A DNA stretch of 64,000 bases from Gracilimonas sp046602855 (GTDB lineage Bacteria > Bacteroidota > Rhodothermia > Balneolales > Balneolaceae): assembly GCF_046602855.1 (NCBI RefSeq), contig NZ_JBKINJ010000002.1, forward strand, positions 310,001-374,000. Reading direction: 5' to 3'. This document shows, one piece after another, positions 7,417 to 15,981 of this stretch; position 1 is the first letter of the stretch; each line of letters opens with the position of its first letter. A program made the translations under genes and the position numbers. The notes beneath the pieces are model-generated. The model was not told the DNA's origin and did not search any database. It saw only the letters and a list, made by a program, of their open reading frames with translations.

Positions 7417-9630
7417 ATGCTGTTTAAATTTAGAAATTCATTACTGGGTGTTCTTGTCTTGATCATATTTTGCGGATCAACCGTTGTACTTGCACAGAGT
7501 GAAAATGAAGCCGGTGAAGATACCCTCAAGATCGGACTTGCACTGAGCGGTGGCGGTGCCAAGGGCTTTGCACACATTGGGGTGTTGAAGGTGCTTGAAG
7601 AAGCCGGCATTCAAGTGGATGTTGTCACAGGTACAAGCATGGGCGCTGTAGTCGGCGGATTATACGCCATTGGGTATAGCATAGAAGAACTTGAGGATAT
7701 CGCTTTAAATACTGACTGGAATGAGTTATTCAATGAAAGCAGGCCTCGAAAATACCAGTCCATTTTTCAGAATCAGTCAAATGAGCGGCTCATCTTTTCG
7801 GTTCCATACGGAGGTGGAAGCTTAAGCCTGCCGCGCGGTCTTGTTGAGGGACAGAAGATCTCACTTTTGCTGAATCAGTTAACCCTTCCATACCATCAGG
7901 TCACCAATTTCAGGGAGCTTCCAATTCCCTTTGCCTGTGTTGTCACAAACCTGGAAACCGGTGAGGGTATAATGATAGACAGCGGATTTCTTCCTGAAGC
8001 GATCCGTGCCAGTACGGCTATTCCAAGTGTTTTCAAACCCGTGGCTATGAACGACTCGCTTTATATTGATGGGGGTGTGATCCGGAATATCCCTGCAACC
8101 GATGCCCGGGAACTTGGTGCTGATATCGTGATCACTTCAGATGTGAGTGAACCCATCCTTCCGGCCGACAGCCTTAATTCGTTTATTGACGTCATGGTGC
8201 AATCAGTTGGTTTCAGCCGTGAGAAGTCAAATATCGTACAAAGAGAAAAGACGGATCTTCTCATAAGTCCCGATATTAAGAATTTCACCATCTTTGATTT
8301 CAACAAAGCAAGAGAGATCATTGCGGAGGGTGAAAAAGCGGCAAGAGCCGTTCTTCCTCAACTTAGAGAAATCCAAAAAAGGCACTCGGGGCATACTCAC
8401 AGATCTTTTTCAAAAATTCCGGATAACATCTCTATCAGCAAGATAAATATAGTAGGAGCTGATGAATATCTGAGGAACAGCCTTAGAAGCTCACTTACTA
8501 TTCAGGAAGGACAGATCATTCCCGTCAGTAAGATATCCGAACAAATGGAATTGATATATTCTTCAGGTCATATTGAAGATCTAAGCTACCGAATTTTGCC
8601 GGATCTGGATTCAGAAGGTTCCATTTTAAGTATTCAAATTTCGGCTGCTCAGCAAAACACCCTTGGCCTTGGCGCCAGGTACGACAGTCAATACAGGGCA
8701 TCCTTGCTTTTCAGCAGCATGTTCAACAAGGTATTCTACGAGGCTGATGCTTTTGTAGGTGAACTCCGCCTTGGGGAACAACTTGAATTGAGTGGCAGTT
8801 ATGCCCTGCCCTATACCCTTTATCCGGAGTCGGGATTGAACTTTAAACTGGATGGTTACCGCATCCCTATAGACATCTTTGATGGAAACTTGATCGCTTC
8901 TTCCGTAAACGTCGAGTCCCTTTCGTTTAACGTTAAGACATGGATCAGAGCCTTTCAAAACGCCTCGCTTTCAGCCGGGGCAAAAACGGAATTCTATAAT
9001 ATCGATCAGGCTGTAGGTGAAACTTTGTTGTTCAACAATGTGGACAGGATCTTATCAGCTCAGGGCTCGTTATATATAAACACGTTTAACCAAACCTACT
9101 TCCCTTCCTCAGGAAATCAACTGTTCATCCAAACCGAACTTTCAAATACTTACTGGGGCAGTGGAATTTCATTTATTCAGCACGTTCTTAACTGGGAATC
9201 GCGATTACCTTTGAATGATACATTCACTTTTATGACCCGTATTAGCGCCGGTGGAACCTTCAGCGATAAAAAAGAACTACCGCTGCATTATCAGTTTTAC
9301 AGCGGAGGCGCTTTCCCTAATTACGTCAGATCTGATCACCAATATCCGCTGCTGGGTTATAAGGTGCATGAGCTCAGGGGTGATAACCTTAAGTCTTTAG
9401 AAGCAGGCCTGCAGTTTCAGTTCAGAGATAATGGGTACGCACAGCTCAAATGGAATGCCTCTGATGTTCAGGATACCTGGACGTGGGACATTCCTGTATC
9501 TGATTTCCAAAATGGGTTTGGACTATCAGCAGGCCTCGTCACCCTTATCGGTCCGGTAGAGCTGACGCTGATGACCAAAGATGCCAACGGGCCCTATTCT
9601 CTGAAAATAACTGTTGGGCATCATTTTTGA
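7417..9630 (+). CDS. Patatin-like phospholipase with C-terminal outer-membrane barrel (PlpD/RssA-like)
   Basis: Three parts are visible from the start at 7417. A signal peptide (residues 1-26, ending VVLAQ) comes first. A patatin domain follows at about 37-345, with the oxyanion loop GGGAKG (45-50), nucleophile elbow GTSMG (Ser74) and catalytic Asp in YIDGG (Asp218). A POTRA-like segment lies at about 355-405 and an Omp85-type beta-barrel fills the rest to the C-terminus. This resembles PlpD, a type Vd autotransporter phospholipase, and the Bacteroidota patatin-barrel proteins. It probably hydrolyses phospholipids at the outer membrane. The longer reading from 7333 lacks a sensible N-terminus. 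The 3' end overlaps the convergent yheT-like gene by 10 bp. Confidence 0.9.
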   Translation: MLFKFRNSLLGVLVLIIFCGSTVVLAQSENEAGEDTLKIGLALSGGGAKGFAHIGVLKVLEEAGIQVDVVTGTSMGAVVGGLYAIGYSIEELEDIALNTDWNELFNESRPRKYQSIFQNQSNERLIFSVPYGGGSLSLPRGLVEGQKISLLLNQLTLPYHQVTNFRELPIPFACVVTNLETGEGIMIDSGFLPEAIRASTAIPSVFKPVAMNDSLYIDGGVIRNIPATDARELGADIVITSDVSEPILPADSLNSFIDVMVQSVGFSREKSNIVQREKTDLLISPDIKNFTIFDFNKAREIIAEGEKAARAVLPQLREIQKRHSGHTHRSFSKIPDNISISKINIVGADEYLRNSLRSSLTIQEGQIIPVSKISEQMELIYSSGHIEDLSYRILPDLDSEGSILSIQISAAQQNTLGLGARYDSQYRASLLFSSMFNKVFYEADAFVGELRLGEQLELSGSYALPYTLYPESGLNFKLDGYRIPIDIFDGNLIASSVNVESLSFNVKTWIRAFQNASLSAGAKTEFYNIDQAVGETLLFNNVDRILSAQGSLYINTFNQTYFPSSGNQLFIQTELSNTYWGSGISFIQHVLNWESRLPLNDTFTFMTRISAGGTFSDKKELPLHYQFYSGGAFPNYVRSDHQYPLLGYKVHELRGDNLKSLEAGLQFQFRDNGYAQLKWNASDVQDTWTWDIPVSDFQNGFGLSAGLVTLIGPVELTLMTKDANGPYSLKITVGHHF

Positions 9631-10586
9631 TCAGCCTCAAACCAATTCAATATCATACGATACAGCCAACCTGATGGTGAACTCAAAAAACCAACGTGTC
9701 CACCTTCTTCCGTAAACAAGGTTTGAATGACCGGATTTTCCCTTATCGTTTTTTGAGGTGCAAATTCAATGGGGCAAAGAGTGTCTTCTCTGCTGTGAAT
9801 TACCAGCAGGTCTGACTTGACCTCTCCGTAAAAGTGCCGGCTTGAGCACTTGAAGTAATAATCATCAGCACCGGAAAACCCATGTAAGGCCGCAGTAACC
9901 TGATCATCAAACTCGTAGATCGAACTACCACTATATATAGGCATACCCGGATATAACTCTCTTTTCATTTCCAGCTTATCTGCCAGGGTTATCAAAAATC
10001 GTTTTTCGTAGAACTTGTTTATCCCCTGCTGCATACGTAACGACCCTTCTTTCAGGTCATAGGGCGGCGAAACCGCTACGGCACGCTTTACCACACTTTC
10101 GCTGCCCTCTTCGCCCAGATATTTAACCAGCGCGTTAGCTCCCAGAGAGTATCCTACAGCATAGATCTCTTTTACAGGGAACTGACGCCTGATCCAGTTA
10201 AAAAGTGTACGATAATCATCCGTAGCTCCGGAATGATAGAACCGTGGCTGATCATTGAGCCGGCTCCCGCATCCCCTGAAATTCAATGCCACTGATGGAA
10301 ACCCGGCCCTCTTCAGTTCACTCATCAAATTTGCGATATAATGCCGATCTGACGAGCCCTCAAGTCCATGAAATAAAGCTACAATGGGTTTGTCAGTCGG
10401 GAAATTGCATACGTCGATCTCTAAAAAGTCCTCATCGGGTGTATCGATCTCAATACGTTCGTGAGCCGGTTTTTGAACTTTTGTGAACTGAGATGCCACT
10501 ATAGTATGAACATGGGTGTTCCATGCCCACCAAACCGGTTCAAAGGGTTCAAGCTCATTAGCTTTATGTGATCCTTTTCCGTTCAT
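9621..10586 (-). CDS. YheT-family alpha/beta hydrolase
   Basis: A 321-aa hydrolase of the YheT/EMB8 family. The oxyanion segment is HGLEGSS (73-79). NFRGCGS (102-108) and the nucleophile elbow GYSLG (Ser147) are diagnostic. Later, HSREDTLCP supplies the Asp and EGGHVGFLS the His. There is no signal peptide, so it is cytosolic. Members are predicted carboxylesterases without an agreed substrate. It converges on the patatin gene with a 10-bp overlap and is divergent from the plsC-like gene about 95 bp away. Confidence 0.88.
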   Translation of the reverse strand: MNGKGSHKANELEPFEPVWWAWNTHVHTIVASQFTKVQKPAHERIEIDTPDEDFLEIDVCNFPTDKPIVALFHGLEGSSDRHYIANLMSELKRAGFPSVALNFRGCGSRLNDQPRFYHSGATDDYRTLFNWIRRQFPVKEIYAVGYSLGANALVKYLGEEGSESVVKRAVAVSPPYDLKEGSLRMQQGINKFYEKRFLITLADKLEMKRELYPGMPIYSGSSIYEFDDQVTAALHGFSGADDYYFKCSSRHFYGEVKSDLLVIHSREDTLCPIEFAPQKTIRENPVIQTLFTEEGGHVGFLSSPSGWLYRMILNWFEADQK

Positions 10587-10681
10587 TAGCCCAAATCTAT
10601 TGAGTTTTTCACTCTCATACCATTCTGCATTTTCACAGGTGCTTGTCTTCTGCTATATTCATCCAAAAATAATCCAACCAA

Positions 10682-11437
10682 ATGGCAACATCACTAACTC
10701 CGATCCAGTACTTCCGTAGTTTCCTGGCCATCATCGTGTTCTTTTTTATGTTCGCCATTTCTACCCCCATGATAGCGGTATTGCTGATCCTGTCATTTGG
10801 GAAGGCCACTAACTTCGTGGTAGAGAATTTTGGTCCCTTTATTGCTTACCCCGTTCTTTGGACGCTGGGCATTAATTTTGAAGTCATCCAGCATGGTGAA
10901 CCTGTCGACCGCCCGGTCATTTATACCATCAACCACAGTTCGACCCTGGACCTTGTTACCATGATCGCACTGGGATTGCCCCGCATTCGTTTTGTGGCAA
11001 AATGGGAGCTGCAGTATAACCCGCTATTCTTTATTGTAGGTCACCTTACCGGACAGGTTTTTATACAACGCAAGAAAAGTAAAAAGGCTGTGGCCAAACT
11101 TCAGAATACCTACGACCGAATAATACGTGACAACCTTTCTATCATGGTTGCCCCCGAAGGCTCTCGTAAACATCCCGGTATCATTGGTCCATTCAAGAAA
11201 GGAGCCTTTCACATGGCGATCGATCTTAACTATCCGATCGTGCCCATTTATTTTGATGGGAATCAGGAACTGAGCCTTGGCGGTTCACTGCTTTCAAAAA
11301 GCGGAAAGATAAAGGCGCACATTCACCCACCTGTGGATACTTCCAATTGGGAAAAGGAAACCATGGACGAACATATTGCTGAGCTCAGAGGTAAATATCT
11401 TAAATGGGCAAATGTTGATAAAAAGGAAACAGATTAG
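10682..11437 (+). CDS. plsC: 1-acyl-sn-glycerol-3-phosphate acyltransferase (PlsC family)
   Basis: A lysophospholipid acyltransferase that makes phosphatidic acid at the inner membrane. The HX4D motif is NHSSTLD (His85, Asp90) and the acceptor-binding motif is APEGSR (157-162). A hydrophobic segment at about 12-40 anchors the N-terminus. FIQRKKS and PIVPIYF are the other two family blocks. At 251 aa the length is normal. It is monocistronic and may divergently share a control region with the yheT-like gene. Confidence 0.92.
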   Translation: MATSLTPIQYFRSFLAIIVFFFMFAISTPMIAVLLILSFGKATNFVVENFGPFIAYPVLWTLGINFEVIQHGEPVDRPVIYTINHSSTLDLVTMIALGLPRIRFVAKWELQYNPLFFIVGHLTGQVFIQRKKSKKAVAKLQNTYDRIIRDNLSIMVAPEGSRKHPGIIGPFKKGAFHMAIDLNYPIVPIYFDGNQELSLGGSLLSKSGKIKAHIHPPVDTSNWEKETMDEHIAELRGKYLKWANVDKKETD

Positions 11438-11466
11438 TTAGATTTGGAATGGTTTTCTTTCAACAA

Positions 11467-11495
11467 AAAGAATCCCGACTTCACGGGGATGACAT
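11467..11495 (-). terminator. Hairpin, possible terminator of the 83-aa gene, of a dispersed-repeat type
   Basis: On the minus strand ATCCC and GGGAT pair around a 9-nt loop and are followed by TTCTTTTTG, giving a weak terminator about 40 bp after the stop of the 83-aa gene. The same sequence (TGTCATCCCCGTGAAGTCGGG) resembles dispersed intergenic hairpin repeats and shares the TGTCATCC start with the 2.3-3.4 kb repeats. Confidence 0.45.
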
Positions 11496-11532
11496 TCAGA
11501 TCTATCTAACAAAATACTTTTGAATTCACTTC

Positions 11533-11784
11533 CTATTTATCACGATAGAAATAGATCTTTTTGTTGTCAGCGTCTCTTCTGCTTTTCACTTTAAAATCGT
11601 TTTGCTTGCCAAACTGATACACTGCCGTACGCATTGAATTAATATTCTTTTCGTTGGAATAACTCACTTCAACGGCCTGACCGCCGGGCTTAAGCTTTTC
11701 AATAGCTTCCAGTAAAGGCTTGAATTTAGAGGTTCTCTTTTTTGATGATTTAATGTTTGTTCTCTTTACAAATTTAATATCCAT
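11533..11784 (-). CDS. Small basic protein of unknown function
   Basis: An 83-aa lysine/arginine-rich protein with no signal peptide or membrane segment. It has a basic N-terminus (FVKRTNIKSSKKRTSKFK), a predicted amphipathic region (LLEAIEKLKPGGQAVEVSY) and a charged C-terminus (VKSRRDADNKKIYFYRDK). I do not recognise a family. The pattern of a helix, glycine turn, beta-strands and basic tail would fit a nucleic-acid-binding protein, but this is only a guess. It is divergent from the Na+/galactose symporter across a 233-bp AT-rich intergenic region. Confidence 0.65.
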   Translation of the reverse strand: MDIKFVKRTNIKSSKKRTSKFKPLLEAIEKLKPGGQAVEVSYSNEKNINSMRTAVYQFGKQNDFKVKSRRDADNKKIYFYRDK

Positions 11785-11986
11785 AACTGTATTATTTTGT
11801 TAACCTATAATCTTAAATAATAATATAGTAATTATGATGAATTATTATATAAAGCACAGAATCAAATAATTATTCATACCGTTCCTTAATATATTTTTTA
11901 ATTAAAAACTATCCCTCGTCTCTGACATGTGTAAAAATTCTTCAAATTAGGCTAAGCAATTTTGTCGACATCCATTTACATTTGGC

Positions 11987-12003
11987 TTGAAATTGTATTT
12001 CAA
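11987..12003 (+). promoter_or_regulatory. Inverted repeat before the symporter start
   Basis: TTGAAAT and ATTTCAA are perfect inverse arms around TGT. The site ends 14 bp before the symporter ATG. It could be an operator or a 5' leader hairpin covering the start region. It is unlike the 18-bp palindrome before the GH2 gene, so a different regulator is likely if it is functional. Confidence 0.35.
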
Positions 12004-12017
12004 ATAAAACAGGTGTT

Positions 12018-13649
12018 ATGACAGGGATAGACATTGTTGTTTTCGTAGCCTATTGCGCTTTGATCATTGGGATTGGCTTATGGGTATCAAGAGATAAGAA
12101 AGGTCATCAAAAAAATGCAGAGGATTATTTCCTGGCCGGTAAATCACTCCCCTGGTGGGCCATTGGTGCCTCGCTGATAGCCGCAAACATCTCAGCCGAG
12201 CAGATCATCGGTATGTCAGGTTCCGGTTTTGCGGTTGGCCTTGCCATTGCATCTTACGAGTGGATGGCTGCCATCACCCTGATCATTGTAGGTAAGTACC
12301 TGCTTCCTATCTTTATTGAAAAGAAACTTTACACGATCCCTGAATTTATTGAGCACCGTTACAACACTACGCTCAAGACTATTCTGGCTATATTCTGGAT
12401 CGCTCTATTCGTTTTCGTTAATCTGACCACAGTAATGTTCCTTGGTGCCAAAGCCCTGGATACAATCATGGGAACCGGTGACGGCAGCCTGGTGATCTAT
12501 GCTCTTATTGGATTAGCTGCAATAGCTGCTGCCTACTCGTTGTACGGCGGCCTTTCAGCGGTAGCCTGGACCGATGTTCTGCAAGTTGGATTGCTTGTAC
12601 TCGGTGGCTTTGTAACAACTTTCGCAGCATTATATAATCTCACTCCTGAGGGTGGCATCCTGAATGGCATGGCCCATCTTTATGATACTGCGGGTGATAA
12701 ATTCAATATGATCCTCGAACGATCGAATCCCGAATTCGACAACCTGCCGGGTATCGCTGTGCTGATCGGTGGGCTCTGGGTTGCTAACCTTTATTATTGG
12801 GGCTTCAATCAGTATATCATTCAAAGAACCCTCGCTGCTAAATCCCTTAAGGAATCACAGAAAGGAATTATCTTTGCTGCCTTTTTGAAATTATTGATCC
12901 CACTGATCGTCGTGATCCCCGGTATCATTGTTTACGTGCTGTACACACAGCCTGAAGGTACCACACAAATTCCCGGGGTACTCAGCGTGTTCACAAATCC
13001 TGATGGCAGTATTGAATATGACAATGCCTACCCCTGGCTGATCAGTGTGTTCCTGTCACCGGGTTTTAAAGGACTTGTGGTGGCGGCCCTTGCTGCAGCC
13101 ATTGTATCATCTTTGGCTTCTATGCTGAATTCCGTGGCTACTATCTTTACCATGGATATCTATCGGGCTTATATCAACAAGAATGCCTCAGATAAGCAGA
13201 CCGTAAACATGGGCCGAATTACCGCTGCTGTAGCACTTATTACAGCTGTTCTGATCGCTCCGCTTCTGGAAGATGTGCCTCAGGTATTTCAGTTCATTCA
13301 GGAGTACACCGGTGTGGTAAGTCCGGGTATTCTGGCAGTATTTATCATGGGCCTTTTCTGGAAAAAGACCACCACCAAAGGCGCGATCTATGGGGTTCTG
13401 TCATCTATCGTTATCGCGCTACTGTTGAAGCTGCCTTCTCTTGAGCTTCCCTTCCTCACACAGATGTATTATACCATGATACTTACGGTTGTGATCATCG
13501 CCGGTGTTAGTTTAACTACCAACCCCGATGACGAAGATCCCAAAGCGATCCATACAACAGCTTCCATGTTCAAAACAGGACCTGCGTTCAATATTGGTGC
13601 GTATGTGATCCTGATCATAACCACCGCTCTTTACGCCATGTTCTGGTAA
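12018..13649 (+). CDS. Sodium/galactose (glucose) symporter, vSGLT-like SSS family
   Basis: A 543-aa SLC5-type Na+/solute symporter closely resembling Vibrio vSGLT, including its length. It has about 14 membrane segments. Signature blocks include AEDYFLAGKSLPWWAIGASL (35-54), ISAEQIIGMSGSG (58-70), SYEWM (79-83) and ANLYYWGFNQYIIQRTLAAK. From knowledge of vSGLT, the galactose-site Gln69, Glu88, Asn260 and Lys294 fall in blocks conserved here (Gln62 and Glu81 here), while the Ser91 equivalent appears to be Ala84. It imports galactose with Na+ and faces the galactan operon, with which its terminator region converges. An inverted repeat lies just upstream. Confidence 0.92.
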   Translation: MTGIDIVVFVAYCALIIGIGLWVSRDKKGHQKNAEDYFLAGKSLPWWAIGASLIAANISAEQIIGMSGSGFAVGLAIASYEWMAAITLIIVGKYLLPIFIEKKLYTIPEFIEHRYNTTLKTILAIFWIALFVFVNLTTVMFLGAKALDTIMGTGDGSLVIYALIGLAAIAAAYSLYGGLSAVAWTDVLQVGLLVLGGFVTTFAALYNLTPEGGILNGMAHLYDTAGDKFNMILERSNPEFDNLPGIAVLIGGLWVANLYYWGFNQYIIQRTLAAKSLKESQKGIIFAAFLKLLIPLIVVIPGIIVYVLYTQPEGTTQIPGVLSVFTNPDGSIEYDNAYPWLISVFLSPGFKGLVVAALAAAIVSSLASMLNSVATIFTMDIYRAYINKNASDKQTVNMGRITAAVALITAVLIAPLLEDVPQVFQFIQEYTGVVSPGILAVFIMGLFWKKTTTKGAIYGVLSSIVIALLLKLPSLELPFLTQMYYTMILTVVIIAGVSLTTNPDDEDPKAIHTTASMFKTGPAFNIGAYVILIITTALYAMFW

Positions 13650-13671
13650 GGATCTAGAAAGAAAATGTATC

Positions 13672-13709
13672 AAACGGTCAGAGGCTAGGGGCTCCTCCGA
13701 CCGTTTTTT
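13672..13709 (+). terminator. Terminator of the symporter gene
   Basis: A 13-bp stem with one mismatch (AAACGGTCAGAGG with CCTCCGACCGTTT) is followed by a T run, 23 bp after the stop codon. Confidence 0.8.
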
Positions 13710-13752
13710 ATTTGGGGAAATGCTGTAGGATCTTATCTCAAAACAACGGAGA

Positions 13753-14799
13753 TTACCTTCTTTTCTTATAATGAACATCAGGAAGTTCTCGCAGCCATTC
13801 AGCACTGTATTCTGCCGTGACATCCCGCTGGGAATTGGCCAGCATCTCATACCCGACCCTGAATTTCTTGATATTAGCAGAGCGCAGTAATGGCGGATAG
13901 AAGTGCATATGAAAATGCCACTCAGGATGATCCTTACCATCCGTTGGCGCGGGGTGGAATCCGGCTGAATATGGAAATGAGACCTTGAATACATTATCGT
14001 ACTTGACGGTGATCTTCTTTAAAATATCGGCCAGTCCTTTTCGCTCCTCATCCGTCATATCCGTAAAACGGGCAAAAGGCCGCTTGCTAATCACCAAGGT
14101 CTCAAATGGCCAGAATGCCCAGAATGGCACAACCACAACAAAGTGGTCATTCTCTGCCACCAGGCGTTCTTTACGTTCCAGCTCAAGCTTCAGATAATCC
14201 GAAAGTACCGTGCTACCATGTTTCTCATAATGATCCTTGAATCGATTCAATTCCTTAGCAGGCTCTTCAGGGATGGTCTCTTGTGCCCATATCTGTCCGT
14301 GCGGATGGGGGTTACTGCTGCCCATCACCTCTCCACGGTTCTCAAAGATCTGTACATAGTTGATGAAATCTTTTTGGCCCAACTCTTTGTATTCACTCAC
14401 CCATAGATCCACTACGTTCTCGATCTGAGGCAGCTCCATTTCAGCAAGAGTGAGATCATGTCTTGGTGAAAAGCAGATCACCTTACAAATCCCGCGTTCC
14501 CCTTTTGCAATCAGAAGATCACTGTCATTCACTTTTTCATTTGAAGTATCAGGGAGTAAGGCACTGAAATCATTCACAAACGAAAAGGTGGAGGTATATT
14601 CCGGATTTCTGCCATCACCCGCCCGGTCGTTGCCGGGACAAAGATAACAATCAGGATCATACTCAGGCTTTTTATCCTGACCCGTTTCCTCTTCCTGACC
14701 TTGCCATGGGCGTTTGGTTCGGTGTGGCGAAACCTGCACCCATTCACCGGTCAATAAATTCAGCCTTCGGTGCGGATGTTTTGTAAAATCTAACTTCAT
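13753..14799 (-). CDS. galT: Galactose-1-phosphate uridylyltransferase
   Basis: Leloir pathway enzyme that swaps UMP from UDP-glucose onto galactose-1-phosphate. The active-site motif NPHPHGQ (163-169) carries the nucleophilic His167. The zinc ligands begin with CYLC (Cys51, Cys54). EWHFHMHFYPPLLRS near the C-terminus gives the further HxH block. At 348 aa it is standard class I length. It is the last gene of the operon, 17 bp after galK. UDP-galactose 4-epimerase (galE), needed to close the cycle, is not in this window. Confidence 0.96.
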   Translation of the reverse strand: MKLDFTKHPHRRLNLLTGEWVQVSPHRTKRPWQGQEEETGQDKKPEYDPDCYLCPGNDRAGDGRNPEYTSTFSFVNDFSALLPDTSNEKVNDSDLLIAKGERGICKVICFSPRHDLTLAEMELPQIENVVDLWVSEYKELGQKDFINYVQIFENRGEVMGSSNPHPHGQIWAQETIPEEPAKELNRFKDHYEKHGSTVLSDYLKLELERKERLVAENDHFVVVVPFWAFWPFETLVISKRPFARFTDMTDEERKGLADILKKITVKYDNVFKVSFPYSAGFHPAPTDGKDHPEWHFHMHFYPPLLRSANIKKFRVGYEMLANSQRDVTAEYSAEWLRELPDVHYKKRR

Positions 14800-14816
14800 G
14801 GTTTGCTCCTGCTATA

Positions 14817-15974
14817 CTATTCAATGATACGGGCACCACCATTGATCCTGGTGATATAGATCTCAGCTTCAATGCCAGTTCGTTCTTTGTACGCTTTCGA
14901 GATGTACTCCGTAAAAGGCTTCACCTGATCATTTTCTACCAGGTTTATCGTACAGCCGCCAAATCCACCGCCCATCATGCGGCACCCCAACAGACCGGGT
15001 TGATCTTTGGCGAGTTCAACCAGGATGTCAAGCTCTTCACAGCTTACCTCATAATCATTACTCAATCCTTCGTGCGATTCGAACATGCGCTGGCCGAATG
15101 AACTGAGGTCATCCTTACTCAGATCCTCACAAGCATTATGAACCCTTTTATTTTCTTCCAACACAAATTTACAGCGTTTGAATACAACCGGACCCAGCTC
15201 TCCCTGATGCTCCATCAGCAATTCCATACTCACATCACGAAGGTTCTGTATCTCCGGATCATATTTCTTTAAGATCTTAACTCCTTTTTCACACTGTGAA
15301 CGCCTCACATTATATTCAGATTCAGCCAGATTATGACTTACTTTAGAATTACATAAAACGATCTTGTTGTCTTCCTGATGAAAAGGGTAAAGGTCATAAT
15401 CCAGAGTCCTGCAATCCAGCTTCAATGCCTTCTCAGGCTCACCGTGCAGGTTGATGAACTGATCCATGATGCCACATTTCACTCCAACGTGTTTGTGTTC
15501 GGTAAGCTGCCCGATACGGGCCATTTTCTTACGGTCTATTTTAAGCTTGAATAACTTATTCAGGCCTACGGTCAATGCCCCTTCCAGAGCCGCAGAAGAA
15601 GACAGCCCGGCTCCGATCGGGATATTTCCACCAAAGACCACGTCAAAACCTTTCAGCTTGAATTTCTCTTTTTGAAGTTCAGCAACTACTCCTTTAATGT
15701 AATTGGCCCAATGCTTATCACTTTTATGCAGGTCGTTCAGGTCTAACACCACAGATTCATTCATATCAGCAGAAAACGCCCGGATCTTGCCAAGTTTGTT
15801 TGAAGCTATTCCCAAAACGATCACCTTATCGATGGCGGCCGGAAGCACAAACCCGTCATTGTAATCGGTGTGATCTCCAATCAGGTTTACCCTCCCTGGA
15901 GAGTTTATCAATATTGGTTCACTGTCATATTTCGACAGGAATTGTTCTTTTATTTTTATTTCTAACTCGGTCAT
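14817..15974 (-). CDS. galK: Galactokinase
   Basis: GHMP kinase that phosphorylates alpha-D-galactose at C1. The galactokinase signature GRVNLIGDHTDYNDG (27-41), the ATP loop IPIGAGLSSSAA (118-129), the catalytic Asp in CGIMDQF (Asp171) and the C-terminal MMGGGFGGCT block are all present. At 385 aa it has standard length. It sits 7 bp after the mutarotase gene and 17 bp before galT in the galactan operon. No Shine-Dalgarno sequence is obvious, as is common in Bacteroidota relatives. Confidence 0.96.
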   Translation of the reverse strand: MTELEIKIKEQFLSKYDSEPILINSPGRVNLIGDHTDYNDGFVLPAAIDKVIVLGIASNKLGKIRAFSADMNESVVLDLNDLHKSDKHWANYIKGVVAELQKEKFKLKGFDVVFGGNIPIGAGLSSSAALEGALTVGLNKLFKLKIDRKKMARIGQLTEHKHVGVKCGIMDQFINLHGEPEKALKLDCRTLDYDLYPFHQEDNKIVLCNSKVSHNLAESEYNVRRSQCEKGVKILKKYDPEIQNLRDVSMELLMEHQGELGPVVFKRCKFVLEENKRVHNACEDLSKDDLSSFGQRMFESHEGLSNDYEVSCEELDILVELAKDQPGLLGCRMMGGGFGGCTINLVENDQVKPFTEYISKAYKERTGIEAEIYITRINGGARIIE

Positions 15975-15981
15975 TCAATCC

